NCBI GenBank assembly: GCA_034401795.1
Contig: CM067359.1
Location: forward strand, 139,106,816 to 139,170,815
Source of the DNA: Chaetoderma sp. LZ-2023a
Taxonomy: Eukaryota; Mollusca; Caudofoveata; Chaetodermatida; Chaetodermatidae
DNA: 64,000 bases
Direction: 5' to 3'
In this document: positions 19,282 through 30,816 of the stretch, piece after piece
Layout: each line of letters begins with the position of its first letter
Position numbering within the stretch: the first letter of the stretch is position 1
Translations under genes and position numbers: made by a program
Notes under the pieces: generated by a model
What the model was told of the DNA's origin: nothing
The model's input: only the letters and a program-made list of their open reading frames with translations
Database searches by the model: none

Positions 19282-19374
19282 CTGTTGAATATTTTGAAAA
19301 CAATTTGACTGAAAGTTGTTGGTGGCTTAGCCACCAACAACTTTCAATCAAATTGTTTTCAAAATATTCAGCAT
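19282..19374. mobile_element. Solo hairpin core, near perfect
   Basis: GTTGAATATTTTGAAAACAA through GGTGGCTTAGCCACC to TTGTTTTCAAAATATTCAGC. The arms differ at only a few positions. Confidence 0.8.
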
Positions 19375-20107
19375 ATCAAGAGTTAGACCCCATGGAAAAT
19401 ATCGTCTGCAGAAATTTAGAAGGCAGACAGTTAGCTCATATACGCATCAGGCACGTGCATAAATTGATGTGGGATTGTTGGAAGGAAGACCTCGTTTCCG
19501 TTTTGAAAATAATGTCGCTTAGAGCTATTGCTACTGGCCTAGAGAGAAAAAAGTATATACTAACAGTCTATTACAAAACGAACATAAACGATAGTAGGCT
19601 TATCCTATATATATAAATGCAATGAATATGTTTAATGAAATCGAAGGAACACCCAGACGTAGACCTTTAATGGCTAGTATTTGTCATCGGTATTTACCCA
19701 GTGTGTCTGATTTCGTGAGAGTTCCATGGCGAGAATTTACCAGGAATCTGTTTCACTGTGCTTTGACGTGACAAGATGGGTGCCTGGTTCTCCCGCCCAA
19801 GCACGATATGGCCGCCATTGCTGGAGGAAGCGCTATGATACAGTAATGAATTAATCACTTAATAGCGGATCTCCATTGTGTTAAACCAGGTCAGGTTGAT
19901 ACGGTAGACAGAGCAATCAGCCTCACCCACCCACCCTGTCTTACCATCATCCAACAGAACCCACTAATTAATTTAACAAGAAGAGTATTGCACTTGACTA
20001 GAAATGAATAAGGAATGGATAGATCGTTGTTGACCTAATAGTTAGCGTTAATCCTTGTTCTACCAAGGTACCAGTTTACGGGATTCAGTTGCTTGTGTGA
20101 TGATGAG

Positions 20108-20210
20108 TGGTGATTATTGTGTGTATGGTATAGCTGAAAGGTGTTGATGTCATAGACAGCAACAACCTTCAGCTGCACCATTCACATAATGATCACCAGT
20201 ATTCAAGTTA
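20108..20210. repeat. Imperfect hairpin
   Basis: GTGGTGATTATTGTG and GCTGAAAGGTGTTG pair with CAACAACCTTCAGC and CATAATGATCACCAG. Confidence 0.55.
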
Positions 20211-20299
20211 TCAACCGAGAGAAGTATTGGTTGCGGTGTCTGGTAGGATAAGGGTTAACTTATTGGCTCTGCATTGTAAGCGATATGGCATATAGGTCT

Positions 20300-20392
20300 A
20301 CAACATTTTGAAACAATATGACTGTTGTTGTTGTCACCTGAGGCAGCAACTACTCAGTCAAACAGTTAGTCAGATTGTTTTCAAAATTGCCA
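20300..20392. mobile_element. Degraded hairpin core
   Basis: ACATTTTGAAACAATATGACT, GTCACCTGAGGCAGCAAC and CAGATTGTTTTCAAAATTG. Confidence 0.5.
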
Positions 20393-20527
20393 AGATCGTT
20401 ACTATGACGTTCCGTTGAAATAATGTATCAGGAATTACAATAATGAGTTTGTACAGCGGAAGTGACGACGATCCTATAGCGGCTGTTACCAGCGATACGA
20501 TCTGTCGAGGGATGCCATTGTATCCCG

Positions 20528-20610
20528 TTAGTCCGTCCGTCCGTCCGTCCGTCCGTCCGTCCGTCCGTCCGTCCGTCCGTCCGTCCGTCCGTCCGTCCGT
20601 CCGTCCGTCC

Positions 20611-20655
<45 letters not shown>
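20528..20655. repeat. (GTCC)n followed by (GTCT)n
   Basis: About 20 GTCC units then about 10 GTCT units. Confidence 0.95.
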
Positions 20656-20658
<3 letters not shown>

Positions 20659-21359
20659 CTCGATGCGTCGGTCAGATTCGGGACCTTTTTTTCGCAAATT
20701 TGCTTAGGCCTTTTCAACTATTATTATTCCTTAACAGAATTGACTATACCTTATTCACTAACCATATTTGTCCAAAGTCTGTTCAGCAGTTCTGGAGGAA
20801 ACGGGTTTTTTGCGAAAAACTATGACAGCACAGATAGCCACTAGACCAATGGGCCACCCAACTTGTTGCAGCTATTCCCACAAGTAGTCGTTCCTAAGCT
20901 TTTACGGAATTAGAACCTGGTTTAGGAGATTTGTAAAAATGTTTCTAATTAATAGCATATAATTCAAGGTTGGCGTCGACCCAGTTGACTAATTAGCTTT
21001 ATTTGAACAAAGTTCGATCGTGTACGGTCGGCGAGTGTTACTTGAGCCCTAGGTCATGTGGGCCAATTATGTTGCTATAACATAAGCCATGACAAGAGAA
21101 ATCATGAGGCTTAATTTGAAACACAAATGGGAATATAGTGGTTGAATTTGGCGTGAAGCTTGCACCAAGGTACCGGTAAGTTAAGTTACTATACGGAAAT
21201 GCAATTTTCTTAATTGGGTCGTTGCGATGTTATCCTTTGAGATCGTGAGCCTTTGTTGTGAGACCGAACGGATGTCAATCTCTAGGTTCCGATTGGTATA
21301 CGAGGCATTCAGTAACACCTAACCTGTTATTCATAAATGTAATTTTTATATTGTAGATA

Positions 21360-21560
21360 ACAACGACCTTGACCTTTGAGGTGGTGGCTCAAACATTAGG
21401 TCACAAAGTGCACCTTCAGTGCCAAGTTTTATGAACATCCGATTAGCAGAGATTGAGCTTTATGTAACTTGAAAGTTGGAACTAGGAACTGAGTTCTGTT
21501 TCAAAGAACTTGTTATTACGATCGTGCAGGCTGGACCTTGATATTAATTCCAAGACAATA
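21360..21560. repeat. Dispersed repeat with GACCTTTGA units
   Basis: CGACCTTGACCTTTGAGGTGG and AGTTTTATGAACATCCGATTA. Related GGTCAAGGTCAAAGGTCAAGG units occur at 51415-51445. The phrase resembles widespread invertebrate dispersed repeats. Confidence 0.4.
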
Positions 21561-21604
21561 CATTTTCTGTGGGGGCTTTTTCAAAGTTTCCAAAACTGAC
21601 CTCT

Positions 21605-21965
21605 TCAAAGGAGGAATCCAGTTTTAGCTATGCCACGCCCATCTTTAACCAAGCCCCACCACGCATCGCCATGTTGGGATCGATCTAGCCCTGTACTGCC
21701 TGACAATCAATTTCCAGAGAACTATACAGGTTGACAATTGGGAAACCAATTTGACAAATTAGTTTTAAAATATTCAATAACATCTTTATTAAATAGTCAC
21801 GGCATACAATAACAATTCGTACAGTAACGGTTAGTCCGTCATCAATTAAGCGTTCGTGACGAACTTATCTACGTCATTATATAATCATTGATTATGACGT
21901 CATCCTACACGGTACGTAGTTGATTATGACGTCATATGAATGATGGATAATCTAGAAAGGCCCAT
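21605..21965 (+). mobile_element. MITE-A copy
   Basis: Left terminus GGAGGAATCCAGTTTTAGC and CCACGCCC boxes. The core is reduced to GGAAACCAATTTGACAAATTA. The CRE arm has TGATTATGACGTCATCC and a terminal GAAAGGCCCATTC. Confidence 0.75.
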
Positions 21966-22017
21966 TCACCAGTGTTACCATCCGACAACTAACAAAAGTT
22001 GAATTTTGGTTGGTCCT

Positions 22018-22080
22018 TAGCAGTCGGTCGGTCGGTCAGTCAGTCGGTCGGGCAGGCGGGCGGGCAGGCAGGAGGGTGGG
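22018..22080. repeat. (GTCG)n / GGCA-rich short tandem repeat
   Basis: GGTCGGTCGGTCAGTCAGTCGG then CGGGCGGGCAGGCAGG. Confidence 0.85.
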
Positions 22081-22850
22081 AAGGTGTTTAGGGAATGGTT
22101 GGGGTATATCACCGCCGAAATTGTGGACAAGAGGAATCTGCCCCTCCAATAGCAAACTAGGGGGAAACACGTAATAAGTGTTTTGCACACATCCCAATAT
22201 TTTCATCACCAATCATAGAACAACGCTATCTTAATTAATAGATTACCCACTCATCCCACCGAAATGTCACATGCTGTATGTGATCGTTTATTTGTGATGG
22301 GGAGATATCAGTCCTTGGAACATATATGATGACACAGGTGTGGTGGTGAGGCGTAGGTTGTTGTGTATGCCGGGCTGGTAGGTTTGTATGTGGTATGTGG
22401 ACGTTGTGTGGATGGATGGGGTATCTTGGCCTGGTTAGATGGTGTAGGGTTTGATTCTGTAGGGTTGAGTTGTTTGTTATATTAATAATCTTTTCACAAA
22501 TGTATTTGAGTAGGTGGGTGTATGTCGTCTGGTAGAGTTGGACGCGGTATGTTGTTTTATGGGTAGATTGGTGTCGGCTGGGTGGGTGATGTAGGGGTGG
22601 AAGGATGGAATGGATGATGCTTATATGAACCATCTTAATCATGCGGAAAAGCCAATTAGTTTGCATATGAAGAAAATCATGTTTCTGAAAGATGTTGCTA
22701 TCATGGGTAGAAACATCCTTGATCCTAGCAACACGTTTTATCTCGAAATTGACAACACCTGTCACTCAGTAGGACCAAGTATATACAAGCTGGGCAGGCT
22801 AGTCGTAACAGGCAGTCAGGCTTTACGCATGCACAGGCTATGTGAATACG

Positions 22851-23258
22851 CAGGGCCGTATTTAGATATGTGGAGGCCCTGGGGCAAAGAATGAGGCGGG
22901 GGTCTGGGGGTCCTCCCCCATAAATTTTTTTACATCTAGATGCTCTGAGACGGCCAGAAAGTCTACTTTTAGGGTGAATTATGGCGCTTTCGTTCATTGT
23001 AAAATTATTTTATTTTGCAAGTTTTCGTAATTAACATTGTTGCCGAACACCAAACAAGAATTGGGGCCCCCGCAAATATTAGAATAGAATTATGATGCAC
23101 GATTAAGAGTTCTAAACTATTAAAGTTTGCTTTAAATGTCCTATAACTTCCAAAAAAGTGCAAACATTTTTTTTCCATCTTTAAATTGTGGGGCCTCTTG
23201 CTTGTGGGGGCCCCGGCGCTTTTGCTCCGCTGCCCCCACCCCTTTAAATACGGCCCTG
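22851..23258. mobile_element. hAT-like MITE with exact 8-bp target duplication
   Basis: Inverted ends CAGGGCCGTATTTA and TAAATACGGCCCTG enclose 408 bp with GTGGAGGCCC and GGGGCCTCTTGC. TGAATACG is duplicated exactly at 22843-22850 and 23259-23266. Eight-bp duplications and CAG...CTG ends are hallmarks of hAT transposons. No transposase is encoded. Confidence 0.85.
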
Positions 23259-23663
23259 TGAATACGCGTTCTACCACCGAACTATATTTGACTATTTGCC
23301 AGTCAAAAATATGACTTTTAAAAGAAAATTTTGCGTTCGACTTTCAAAAGTGTCGTTTATAATTAACAATTGTTCGGTAGTCGAACATCCCCACTCGCTT
23401 GGTCTTCGTGTAGACATGCCATTCAAAATCATGATAAGTCTAACAGCCTAGTTGCAACAATTGGTGCATATTTTGAAAATGTTTTGGCTTATAGTTTTTG
23501 TGAAATTACTTTCAAGATATCCACCTGAGTAAGTGCCACGTCATAGAGTAATTTTTGTGTGCTAGACCTGTGGTTTTGAGAGGGTTAATTGAGACCTGAT
23601 TACATCCTTGAAAGTTTAACCACTGAAACCCTAGTATCCCTATTTAAGATAGCTATGCGAAAA

Positions 23664-23756
23664 ATGTTTACTATTTTGGAACTAATTTGACTAGAACACG
23701 TTGCTGCCATCGACAGCAACAGCTTCCAGTCAAATTAGTTCCAAAATATACAACAT
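23664..23756. mobile_element. Solo hairpin core
   Basis: TGTTTACTATTTTGGAACTAA ... GTTGCTGCCATCGACAGCAAC ... TTAGTTCCAAAATATACAAC. The GGAAC/GTTCC variant is matched in both arms. Confidence 0.75.
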
Positions 23757-24104
23757 AATATATCCGCTATATCATATAGCATTTGGAGTTTCAGGTCAGT
23801 AGCAATACTGTATAAAGCGTTAATGAAATCTACACGTCGCTGATATGCGACAAAGGTATTTGATTTTATTTGCTCGTTTGGAGTCGTTCTACATTTGGTA
23901 TTAGGTGAAAATTCCGTGCATCTGCATTCACATATACGCACGTGCATTCTTGCTGGGTCGACTCGTTCAGAATTGCGCACATTTTTGAAAGGCAGGTCGC
24001 AGTGTACGATAAACAGCTGGGCGTACGCGTCAGGTATGGTAATTGGGTAAAATTTCTATCTTTGGTAGATTATGGAGTGATGATAGATAACTGATAGCAA
24101 TATT

Positions 24105-24325
24105 GAATCTTCCATTACAAATCAGGCCAAATACGGTCATGAGGAATGTCAATTTGCAGGCCAGGAGATGTGTATCTTTGAAAATATGCCACTGAATGAC
24201 TGGGTCGATTACCGAGCCAGTCATTCCTGTGGTAAAATTTCAAAAATCGTCCAATTTTGGCCTGTAAATGCACATTAAAAAGCACGTATTTTCATTTTCT
24301 TGAACAAATTTAGCCATTAATGTTA
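24105..24325. mobile_element. MITE-B copy
   Basis: CACTGAATGACTGGGTCG, GAGCCAGTCATTCCTGTGG and TTTGGCCTGTAAATG. The right side runs to CATTAATGTTAACCC. Confidence 0.65.
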
Positions 24326-24370
24326 ACCCTTATCACTGATGTCAAAATCTTTACTTATCAAATTAAATTA

Positions 24371-24470
24371 AAAGATGAACTGGTGTACATTTTTTAACGA
24401 ATTTGCTGGACAATGTTGCTGTAACAAACATCTCCCAAAATTGTTGAAAATTGTACACCAGCTTCTGACG
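24371..24470. repeat. Imperfect inverted repeat
   Basis: GAACTGGTGTACATTTTT and AAATTGTACACCAGCTTC flank about 65 bp. Confidence 0.5.
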
Positions 24471-24584
24471 AAACATTTATGTGAGAACACTTGTCAAGAA
24501 AGAAAGCCAGTTATCACCTATCATTGTCTATGTATTTGAGTGTCAGACCTGTATCTCAAAGCCTACTCATCGTATTTCTTGATT

Positions 24585-24815
24585 TTAGCTAAAATCTTAA
24601 CACAACGAGTGAACGACAGCCGATTTCCAGAGTTTGACCGTGATCCGGATAAAAGAACACTGATCCGGATCGGATCAAATTCTCGATGTGTAGATGTAAC
24701 GCGCCAATAACCAAATTTGGCCCGTTCGTAAACGCATGACAATTTGTTATCGGCGCGCCCGTTTGTAAATGGCGCACGGCACATATGTCAATATAATCCG
24801 TGCGCCAATAGAAAT
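24585..24815. repeat. Dispersed repeat with GCGCCAATAACC units
   Basis: GATCCGGATCGGATCAAATTC, GCGCCAATAACCAAATTTGG and GTTATCGGCGCGCCCG. Related sequence lies at 29825-29990 in the other orientation, and the GATCCG part at 13.55 kb. Confidence 0.5.
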
Positions 24816-25884
24816 GTACATATTGGTAAAGGAATTATGATTTCTACCGCTATCTTCGTAGATCAATGCTTAGTTTTTAGTGGCTGCATGGGTTAGTTTA
24901 TTTGACACATCGTAACTAAAGAAACCGACTGTCAAACAAAAAGTGGTGGTTGTGCTGGTACGCTGAATCTTGTTATGTCATGCGTGCGTAATCTCTTGGT
25001 CAGGTGTGACGGGCACAGTTTTAATCGCAGTATTGTTTCAACGTGAGGATAAATATAAGTACAAAATATTTAAGAAAAATTTTAAATCGCTCTCTCGCTC
25101 TGGTTCCATATTTCTCTCCCACTCTTATCGTATCTCTCTCTCCCAATCTGTCTGCCGGGACATTATTATTTTAGCAGTATAGAGCGTTTTCTGAGTCTTA
25201 TGCCTTTTACGCTTAAGTCTAAAGAGTGGTTTTGATTATTTATATTAACAAAATATTTTCGGAAAAACGTTGTGGGCACTGTTCTCGAACGAGCAAGAGA
25301 GGCGAAGACTCTGACTCCCACGGAGAGAGGACATATGCGTTCCAACTTCAGGGAGATTAAAACAGTACATGGATGTGAGACGGACAAGATATTTCCACAT
25401 CACTAGCCTCCACTACACTCATGCTCAGCCTATAACTTGCTAGTATGCACCAAGCAGTACTCATTAAAAAGTGAGTACAAGTAGATATTGTGACGACATT
25501 GAAATGTTAGAGATGGGTTGAAAAAAATATAAAGATTTTCTGGGGACCAAAAAAAAAATGCATATTTGGACGTTTCACGCTTAGCCCGTTCCTTTCAGCC
25601 ACCGCAACAGCGGGGACCAGGATGATGTCCCCGAAAGGCAATTTGAGGCCGAAAAATGTCCCAGGGATTACGGTAAAGCCTGTTCTCTCTCTCCAGCCCT
25701 CCCCCCACCCACCCCTCGCTCGCTCGCTCGCTCTCTGCAAATTGATATATTCTATGAGAAGATTTAAATTTTCTTTCATAAATGTGAGCATTATTGAACG
25801 CATTTATGAATGTAGTCCAATACGCGAATTCTACTCAATATTAGTCACTTTACTTGATCCTGGCGTTATTAAACTTATCATCAC

Positions 25885-26035
25885 CTTGATACTTAAGGCA
25901 GCGGTGGCCTCCCTTCATATCAATTTTTCCAAAAATATCCAATAGCCGTTCTGATTGTAAGACCTGTGATTGAGATACTGGGAATTCATCGATAAAAGTA
26001 CACGATTAGTGTTAACTCTTTTGACGACAGATAGT
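25885..26035. mobile_element. Fragment of the TTAA-ended core element
   Basis: AAGGCAGCGGTGGCCTCC and AGCCGTTCTGATTG, then GGGAATTCATCGATAAAAG, as in 26919-27145. Confidence 0.5.
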
Positions 26036-26039
26036 GGCA

Positions 26040-26430
26040 GATTGTTCACAGAATGGACCTTTCCGGTTTTAGCCATGCCCCGCCCATCTCTAGCTAAGCT
26101 CCACCCACACCTCACTCGTGTTCGGATCGATCGATCTCTGAACACCATGACTATCAATTTCCAAAAAAAATACACATGTAAGCTGTTTAATATTTCGAAA
26201 TTAATTTGACTGGGTGGTGTTGCTGCCTAAGGCAACAACAGCGCCCAGTCAAATTAGTTTCAAAATATTCAACAGCATGTTTATTAAATAGCAAAGAATT
26301 ACAAAGACATACAATTCATACAACGTGTCGGACTGTTTGAGATTTTATGACTGTCTATATGTGCCGTAATGATAGTGGCGTCATCATACACGCGCTGAGA
26401 TGATTATGGTGTGAACTCTCTATAGTTGCA
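26040..26430 (+). mobile_element. MITE-A copy, complete structure
   Basis: Left end GAATGGACCTTTCCGG, ATGCCCCGCCCATCTCTAGC, core 26184-26277 with GTTGCTGCCTAAGGCAACAAC, TTTATTAAATAG and a diverged CRE arm. This is a good reference copy. Confidence 0.85.
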
Positions 26431-26460
26431 TCCATTTTCTTGTACTATTTAGACAAACAA

Positions 26461-26584
26461 TTAACCCTTCCAGCACAGTAGCCCCAATACAATAATTCCC
26501 TAAACAAATTCAAACCATTTGACAAACTTCCATTATTATCACTTGGAAATTGCAATAATGTTCCCTCAATGTTGAAAGGGTTAG
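26461..26584. mobile_element. Short TTAA-ended MITE
   Basis: TTAACCCTTCCAGC at the left and GTTGAAAGGGTTAG at the right, with ATTCCCTAAAC / GTTCCCTC inside; 124 bp. Confidence 0.6.
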
Positions 26585-26918
26585 CTTGACACTCTTTTAT
26601 GTCTGCCTTTTAATGTTGCCAATCACTAACTAATCACCGATTAGTGTGAATAATGTGACTGCGTATAAGCTTATACAAATCTTCGAATACTCTGAAAATC
26701 TGATTTGATATGGCTTTCCTGATATTCTCTTGGATTAATTTGGTATCAGTTCAAGGCCATCTCAGCCTTAGTTGACTACTCCATTTATTTGTTTTTCTGA
26801 TAAGACATCAGTCTCCTGGAACACTTTTTGTCCTATCTTGCTTTACTAGGGTAACAGTAACTGCTGTTTTTGTTTATTATGCTTGTGTACTATGCCTAGC
26901 TGTTGCGTAACTATAGCG

Positions 26919-27145
26919 TTAACCCTTTCGTCGACAAATCACTGAAAAGGCACATGTCGCTTGCTATATTATGAGGTACATAGCGTATTCTGAATATTTT
27001 TGAATTACTGTGGGTGGAAGCGTTGTTTGTTGCATAAGGCCGCAGTGGCCTCCAGTCATATTATTTATTTTAAAAGCATCCAACCGCCTTCCAGTTTGTC
27101 TGCTAAGAGATTGAGATACAGGGAATTTGTAGATGAAAGGGTTAA
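26919..27145. mobile_element. TTAA-ended MITE enclosing a MITE-A-like core
   Basis: TTAACCCTTTCGTCGACAAAT at the left and GATGAAAGGGTTAA at the right. The middle holds TGAATATTTTTGAATTAC, GCATAAGGCCGCAGTGGCC and AGTCATATTATTTATTTTAAA, a relaxed version of the hairpin core. Confidence 0.65.
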
Positions 27146-27162
27146 ATAGATTAATGAATTAC

Positions 27163-27570
27163 TAATCTATGTGACTACTTGATGCAGTAAGGCTCTATGA
27201 CATTAATCCAAAACCATCTTAGCATTAGGTGTCTACCCTACTTATTATTTAATTTTAATTTTATTTCGGTTGACTATAGCCGTCGTATGACTAGTGTTAG
27301 TTGGTAACTATTCGACGACGAATCCATGAAACATACTTTACGATATATAGCATATTCTGTTGAATATTTTGAAATTGGTATATCTGAAAGCCCTTGCTGT
27401 CTAAGGCAGCGGTGGCCTCCGTCATTTTTTTTTAAAAGATAGAAAAGGTACAGCCGTTCTGATTGCGTTCCGACAATACGATGTAGATCATACTCTGTTG
27501 AATATTTTGAAATTTGTATGACTTGAGGTTATTGCTGCCTAATCTATATGACTACTTCATGCAACAAGGC
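27163..27570. repeat. Tandem fragments of the TTAA core element
   Basis: TAATCTATGTGACTACTTGAT at 27163 recurs near 27540. Between them are two more GTTGAATATTTTGAAAT core starts (27359 and 27500) with CTAAGGCAGCGGTGGCCTCC. Confidence 0.5.
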
Positions 27571-28129
27571 TCATAGTGGTGTATGTCACCAATCATCACG
27601 GCGCATTTCCCTCCAATATGGTGTACCCCAATCGGTTGGATTGTTGTCACTGGTGATGTATCGCACCATTTTCACCACAGAAGCTAGCAATAGCCCACAG
27701 TCGTTGTCCCATGCCTATCCGGTTCCCATGCTTACCTTGTCATAGATCTGTTATATCAAACCAACGTGCAATATTATGTGATGTTTGGTGGGTGGGTGGG
27801 TGCACCTAAAATGATCCCAGCTAATAACTACTGACTATGTACACATAGAAAATACTGAGAGCCATGGTGTTTTAAATGTAATAAAACATTATTTCCTTTT
27901 AACCATTATTATGGTGATGTTGACTTCATGCTAATTATCCTTGGTGTAAGCTACATCACATAAACAAACACAAATATACACTGATAAGCCCATTCAACTT
28001 AAATATTGACCAATGTACATTCTCTGAAGCTGATTCTGATGATGATCACGAATCAATTAATTGTGTACAGCCGTTATGTGACTACATACTAAAAATCACT
28101 TTAACGATAATATTAGTAAAGAGAGGAAC
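27571..28129. other. Unassigned intergenic DNA
   Basis: No convincing feature; a short GGTGGGTGGGTGG tract at 27786. Confidence 0.45.
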
Positions 28130-29250
28130 ATGACATCTTTTTCTACAATACATTTAAATACAAGATCTTTATTGAAAAATATTGATAAATTAACCAATAT
28201 CTTAATGGCAGTGCCCATGATTTCAAGGTTATTGGGATTACTGAGACTTTGCTGAAACCTGACTAATCGCTCGGCCTAAATAACATGCAAGACTATATTT
28301 CTTAATAAATACAGACTCATCACAACGGGTGGTGGTGTAGGCATCTACATAAAGAACAACTTACAGTATAATATGAGGGAAGAACTGTCAGTGATAGAAG
28401 AATTTATTGAAACGGTCTTCATGGAAATACCTATGGGGAAAAATGGAAAAATGGAAAAATAAAAAAATAAAAATTAAATTATCGGTATCATCTACAGAAC
28501 TCATGGAACTGATAACGATAAATTTATCAAGTCACTAGAAAATATTTTGCATACTATACAAAAGGAAAATAAAACTATATATTGGGAGACTTTAATATTG
28601 ATTTACTTAAACAAAATTCTTTTTATACGCCAAGACTTTCTAAAGCTACTGAAAACAAATGAACTCTATTCATTGATAAGCAACCCAACGGTGATTACCG
28701 AAGACACTGCTACTATCATTGACAATATTCTCAATAACGATACTGTAAATGCCAGGAACCAGGTAGGTATTTTTGTTGTAGAAATTTCAGATCACTTACC
28801 AGGTTTCTATCTGGTGATGAGCAGAGATTTTAAACAAGAAAGGTTTAAAAACAGTATAGATAATGTAAACTGGAATCAAATAACTGAGACTAATACATGT
28901 GAAGATGCCTACAACACTCCATTATATATGTAGGCCCTACTGATATTTATTAATCTTTCCCACGTAAGCAAATTTAAAAATTTTAATTAAACTTAACTAA
29001 ACCCTGGTTAACGAGATTATTGATAGCTGCCTGTCAAGAGCAAAATAAGCTGTATTTAAATTTTATTAAAAATCCAACAAAATAATCATTCTCAATTTAA
29101 AAGGATAATATTAAGGACACGTGGAAGATAACTAAATCACTTTTGAATAGGCAAAAAGCTATCACCGAAACATCCAGATTTATCTATAATAATGGTTATT
29201 ACTGACACAAAATAGAGATAGCAGATACATCCAATGAATATTTCCCTAAT
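28130..29250 (+). mobile_element. LINE relic: endonuclease domain and start of RT region
   Basis: Read over several frames: FIKSLENILHTIQKEN, then a degraded GDFNIDLL-type stretch (WETLILIYLNKI), ISNPTVITEDTATIIDNIL and VVEISDHLPGFYLV. The SDHLP motif and spacing are those of the apurinic-like endonuclease domain of LINEs. Stops break it, and it is AT-rich compared with its flanks. Confidence 0.7.
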
Positions 29251-29359
29251 ATTGAGCCAAATTTTTCAAAAAGAATACAACAGAACCCAAATATACAGGT
29301 ACAGGATTATTTGATAGGCAACTACCCTCCTTCTCTGAATAATATCTTCTTGAGCAATG

Positions 29360-29690
29360 CAAGCATACATTCCCACAACGCACGAAGGAGAAAAATGGCC
29401 TACACACAGCATACAAACATACAACTAGAGCCCAACAAAAGCCCTCACACCAAGCAATACAATTATGGAATAGTACATGGAATAGTACAAACATCAATCC
29501 ATGGACACAAATTAGCACACTACAGTCATACAAACATCTGTTTGTATGACTTTACTGTGGTAATTTGTGTCCGTGTATTGATGTTTGTACTATTCCATAA
29601 GTTTATTGCTTAGTGCGAGGGCTTTTGTTGGACTGTAGTTGTGTTTGTATGCTGTGTAGACATTTTTCCTTCGTGTGTTGGGAATGTATG
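29360..29690. repeat. Long foldback: ~165-nt inverted arms with almost no loop
   Basis: GGAATAGTACAAACATCAAT ... AGTCATACAAACA is followed immediately by TGTTTGTATGACT ... ATTGATGTTTGTACTATTCC. Outer arms pair CATACAAACATACAACTAG and AACAAAAGCCCTC with GAGGGCTTTTGTT and TGTTTGTATGCTG. Arms are near identical apart from small indels. Confidence 0.8.
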
Positions 29691-29824
29691 TAATTGGCCC
29701 ACCTTTGCTGTTGCTTACATATGTGCGCGCATTCTTTTCCTGGACAACTAAATGACTCCCTGAAATGATCAGAAAGACGGAATTAATGAATGGATGGGCG
29801 CAAGTTTGATAATGGCATATGGTG

Positions 29825-30090
29825 AGTGCGTCGTTTACAAACGGGTGAGCCGATAACCAAGTCAAACGCGTGCGGCGTTTACAAACGGACGCGCCAATAA
29901 CAAATTGGTTTATGGGTCACCGTCGTTTGCAAATGGGCCAAATTCGTTATTGGGTCGCTACATCGATACTACTGGTCCGATTTGGCCAGATTTTAACACA
30001 GAAAAGGGAGTAACCATACACTAGGAATCCACAAATTTGGGCGTGATCCAAAAACCCTGGAAAATACGAAAATTATCTGGGAAATTTTCG
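29825..30090. repeat. Short tandem units of a dispersed repeat
   Basis: TCGTTTACAAACGGGTGAGCC, GCGTTTACAAACGGACGCGCC and CGTCGTTTGCAAATGGGCC are three related units, followed by ACTGGTCCGATTTGGCC, which recurs near 35455. Confidence 0.55.
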
Positions 30091-30364
30091 GATAATTAGA
30101 ACAAATTCAGAACACCTGAAGACTTTATACAATGTGAATGTTTTTCTCAAATATTGTCCTTTACAATTAACGTTATGTTAACTTTTGATGTATGTTTGTC
30201 CGAAATGTTTGGATCCGGGTAGTGTGGTGGGTATGCCGTCTTCAGATGGCTCTTGTTGACAAATGAAATATTGTCAAACCACAAGGTGGGAGACATATGT
30301 CACAAAGCAATGCTTACAGAATGTTCAATCTTGTAGTCAACATTTAATGGATGTATCTTATCTG

Positions 30365-30755
30365 GCACTCGAGTATGGCGTCATAATCAAATACGTCACA
30401 TGTAGGTTGATGTCACAATCATAATTGACAATAGTCCGTTGTGAAGCTGAAATAATCCATCAAGTTTGTAAAGAATTGCATTTCTTTGATGTATTGGATT
30501 TACTTTTCAATAAACGTTCTTTTGAAAGTTTTGAAACTAATTTGACTGGGCGCTGTTGCTGCCTATGTCCAGTAAAACTAGTTCTAAAATATTCAACAAG
30601 TTACCTGTGCAGTTACCTTGAAACTGATCTGAGAATTCAGGGTTCAAAGTATATAAATTGATTCCAACACGCACAAAGCGTGGGAGGGGCTTAGTTAGAA
30701 ATGGGCTGAGCTTAGCTAGAAATGGGCGGAGCATAGCTAGAAAATGTCTATCTTA
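30365..30755 (-). mobile_element. MITE-A copy abutting the ZP signal exon
   Basis: CRE-like arm, truncated core 30520-30602, then GTGGGAGGGGCTTAGTTAG, GGGCTGAGCTTAGCTAG and GGGCGGAGCATAGCTAG in tandem. The end lies about 15 bp before the acceptor of the 30771 exon. Confidence 0.75.
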
Positions 30756-30770
30756 TTTTTATTGTTTCAG

Positions 30771-30816
30771 GACCGTCATGCCGTTCTATCTATTGCTGGT
30801 GTTTGTTATAGTGTCG
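30771..30816 (+). CDS. Candidate signal-peptide exon of the ZP gene
   Basis: Acceptor TTGTTTCAG is followed by 7 nt of leader and ATG at 30778. Thirteen codons encode MPFYLLLVFVIVS, a strongly hydrophobic start. The exon stops at a consensus donor TCG|GTAAGT in phase 0. The acceptor lies about 20 bp from the end of a MITE-A copy. Assignment to the ZP gene rests on phase compatibility with the 22-nt exon at 52396 and on the gene otherwise lacking a start; about 21.6 kb separates them. Confidence 0.55.

Noticed and set aside
20443-20717. Ser-Val-Arg-Pro and Asp-Gly-Arg-Thr repeat frames
   Set aside because: Translation of the (GTCC)n/(GTCT)n microsatellite.
22235-22765. 176-codon minus-strand frame rich in His, Pro and Thr
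   Set aside because: The sequence is a GT-rich degenerate repeat; no motif, signal or splice context supports it.
28547-28933. 128-codon frame considered as an independent gene
   Set aside because: It is the middle of the LINE endonuclease relic (SDHLP motif) with matching pieces in other frames on both sides.
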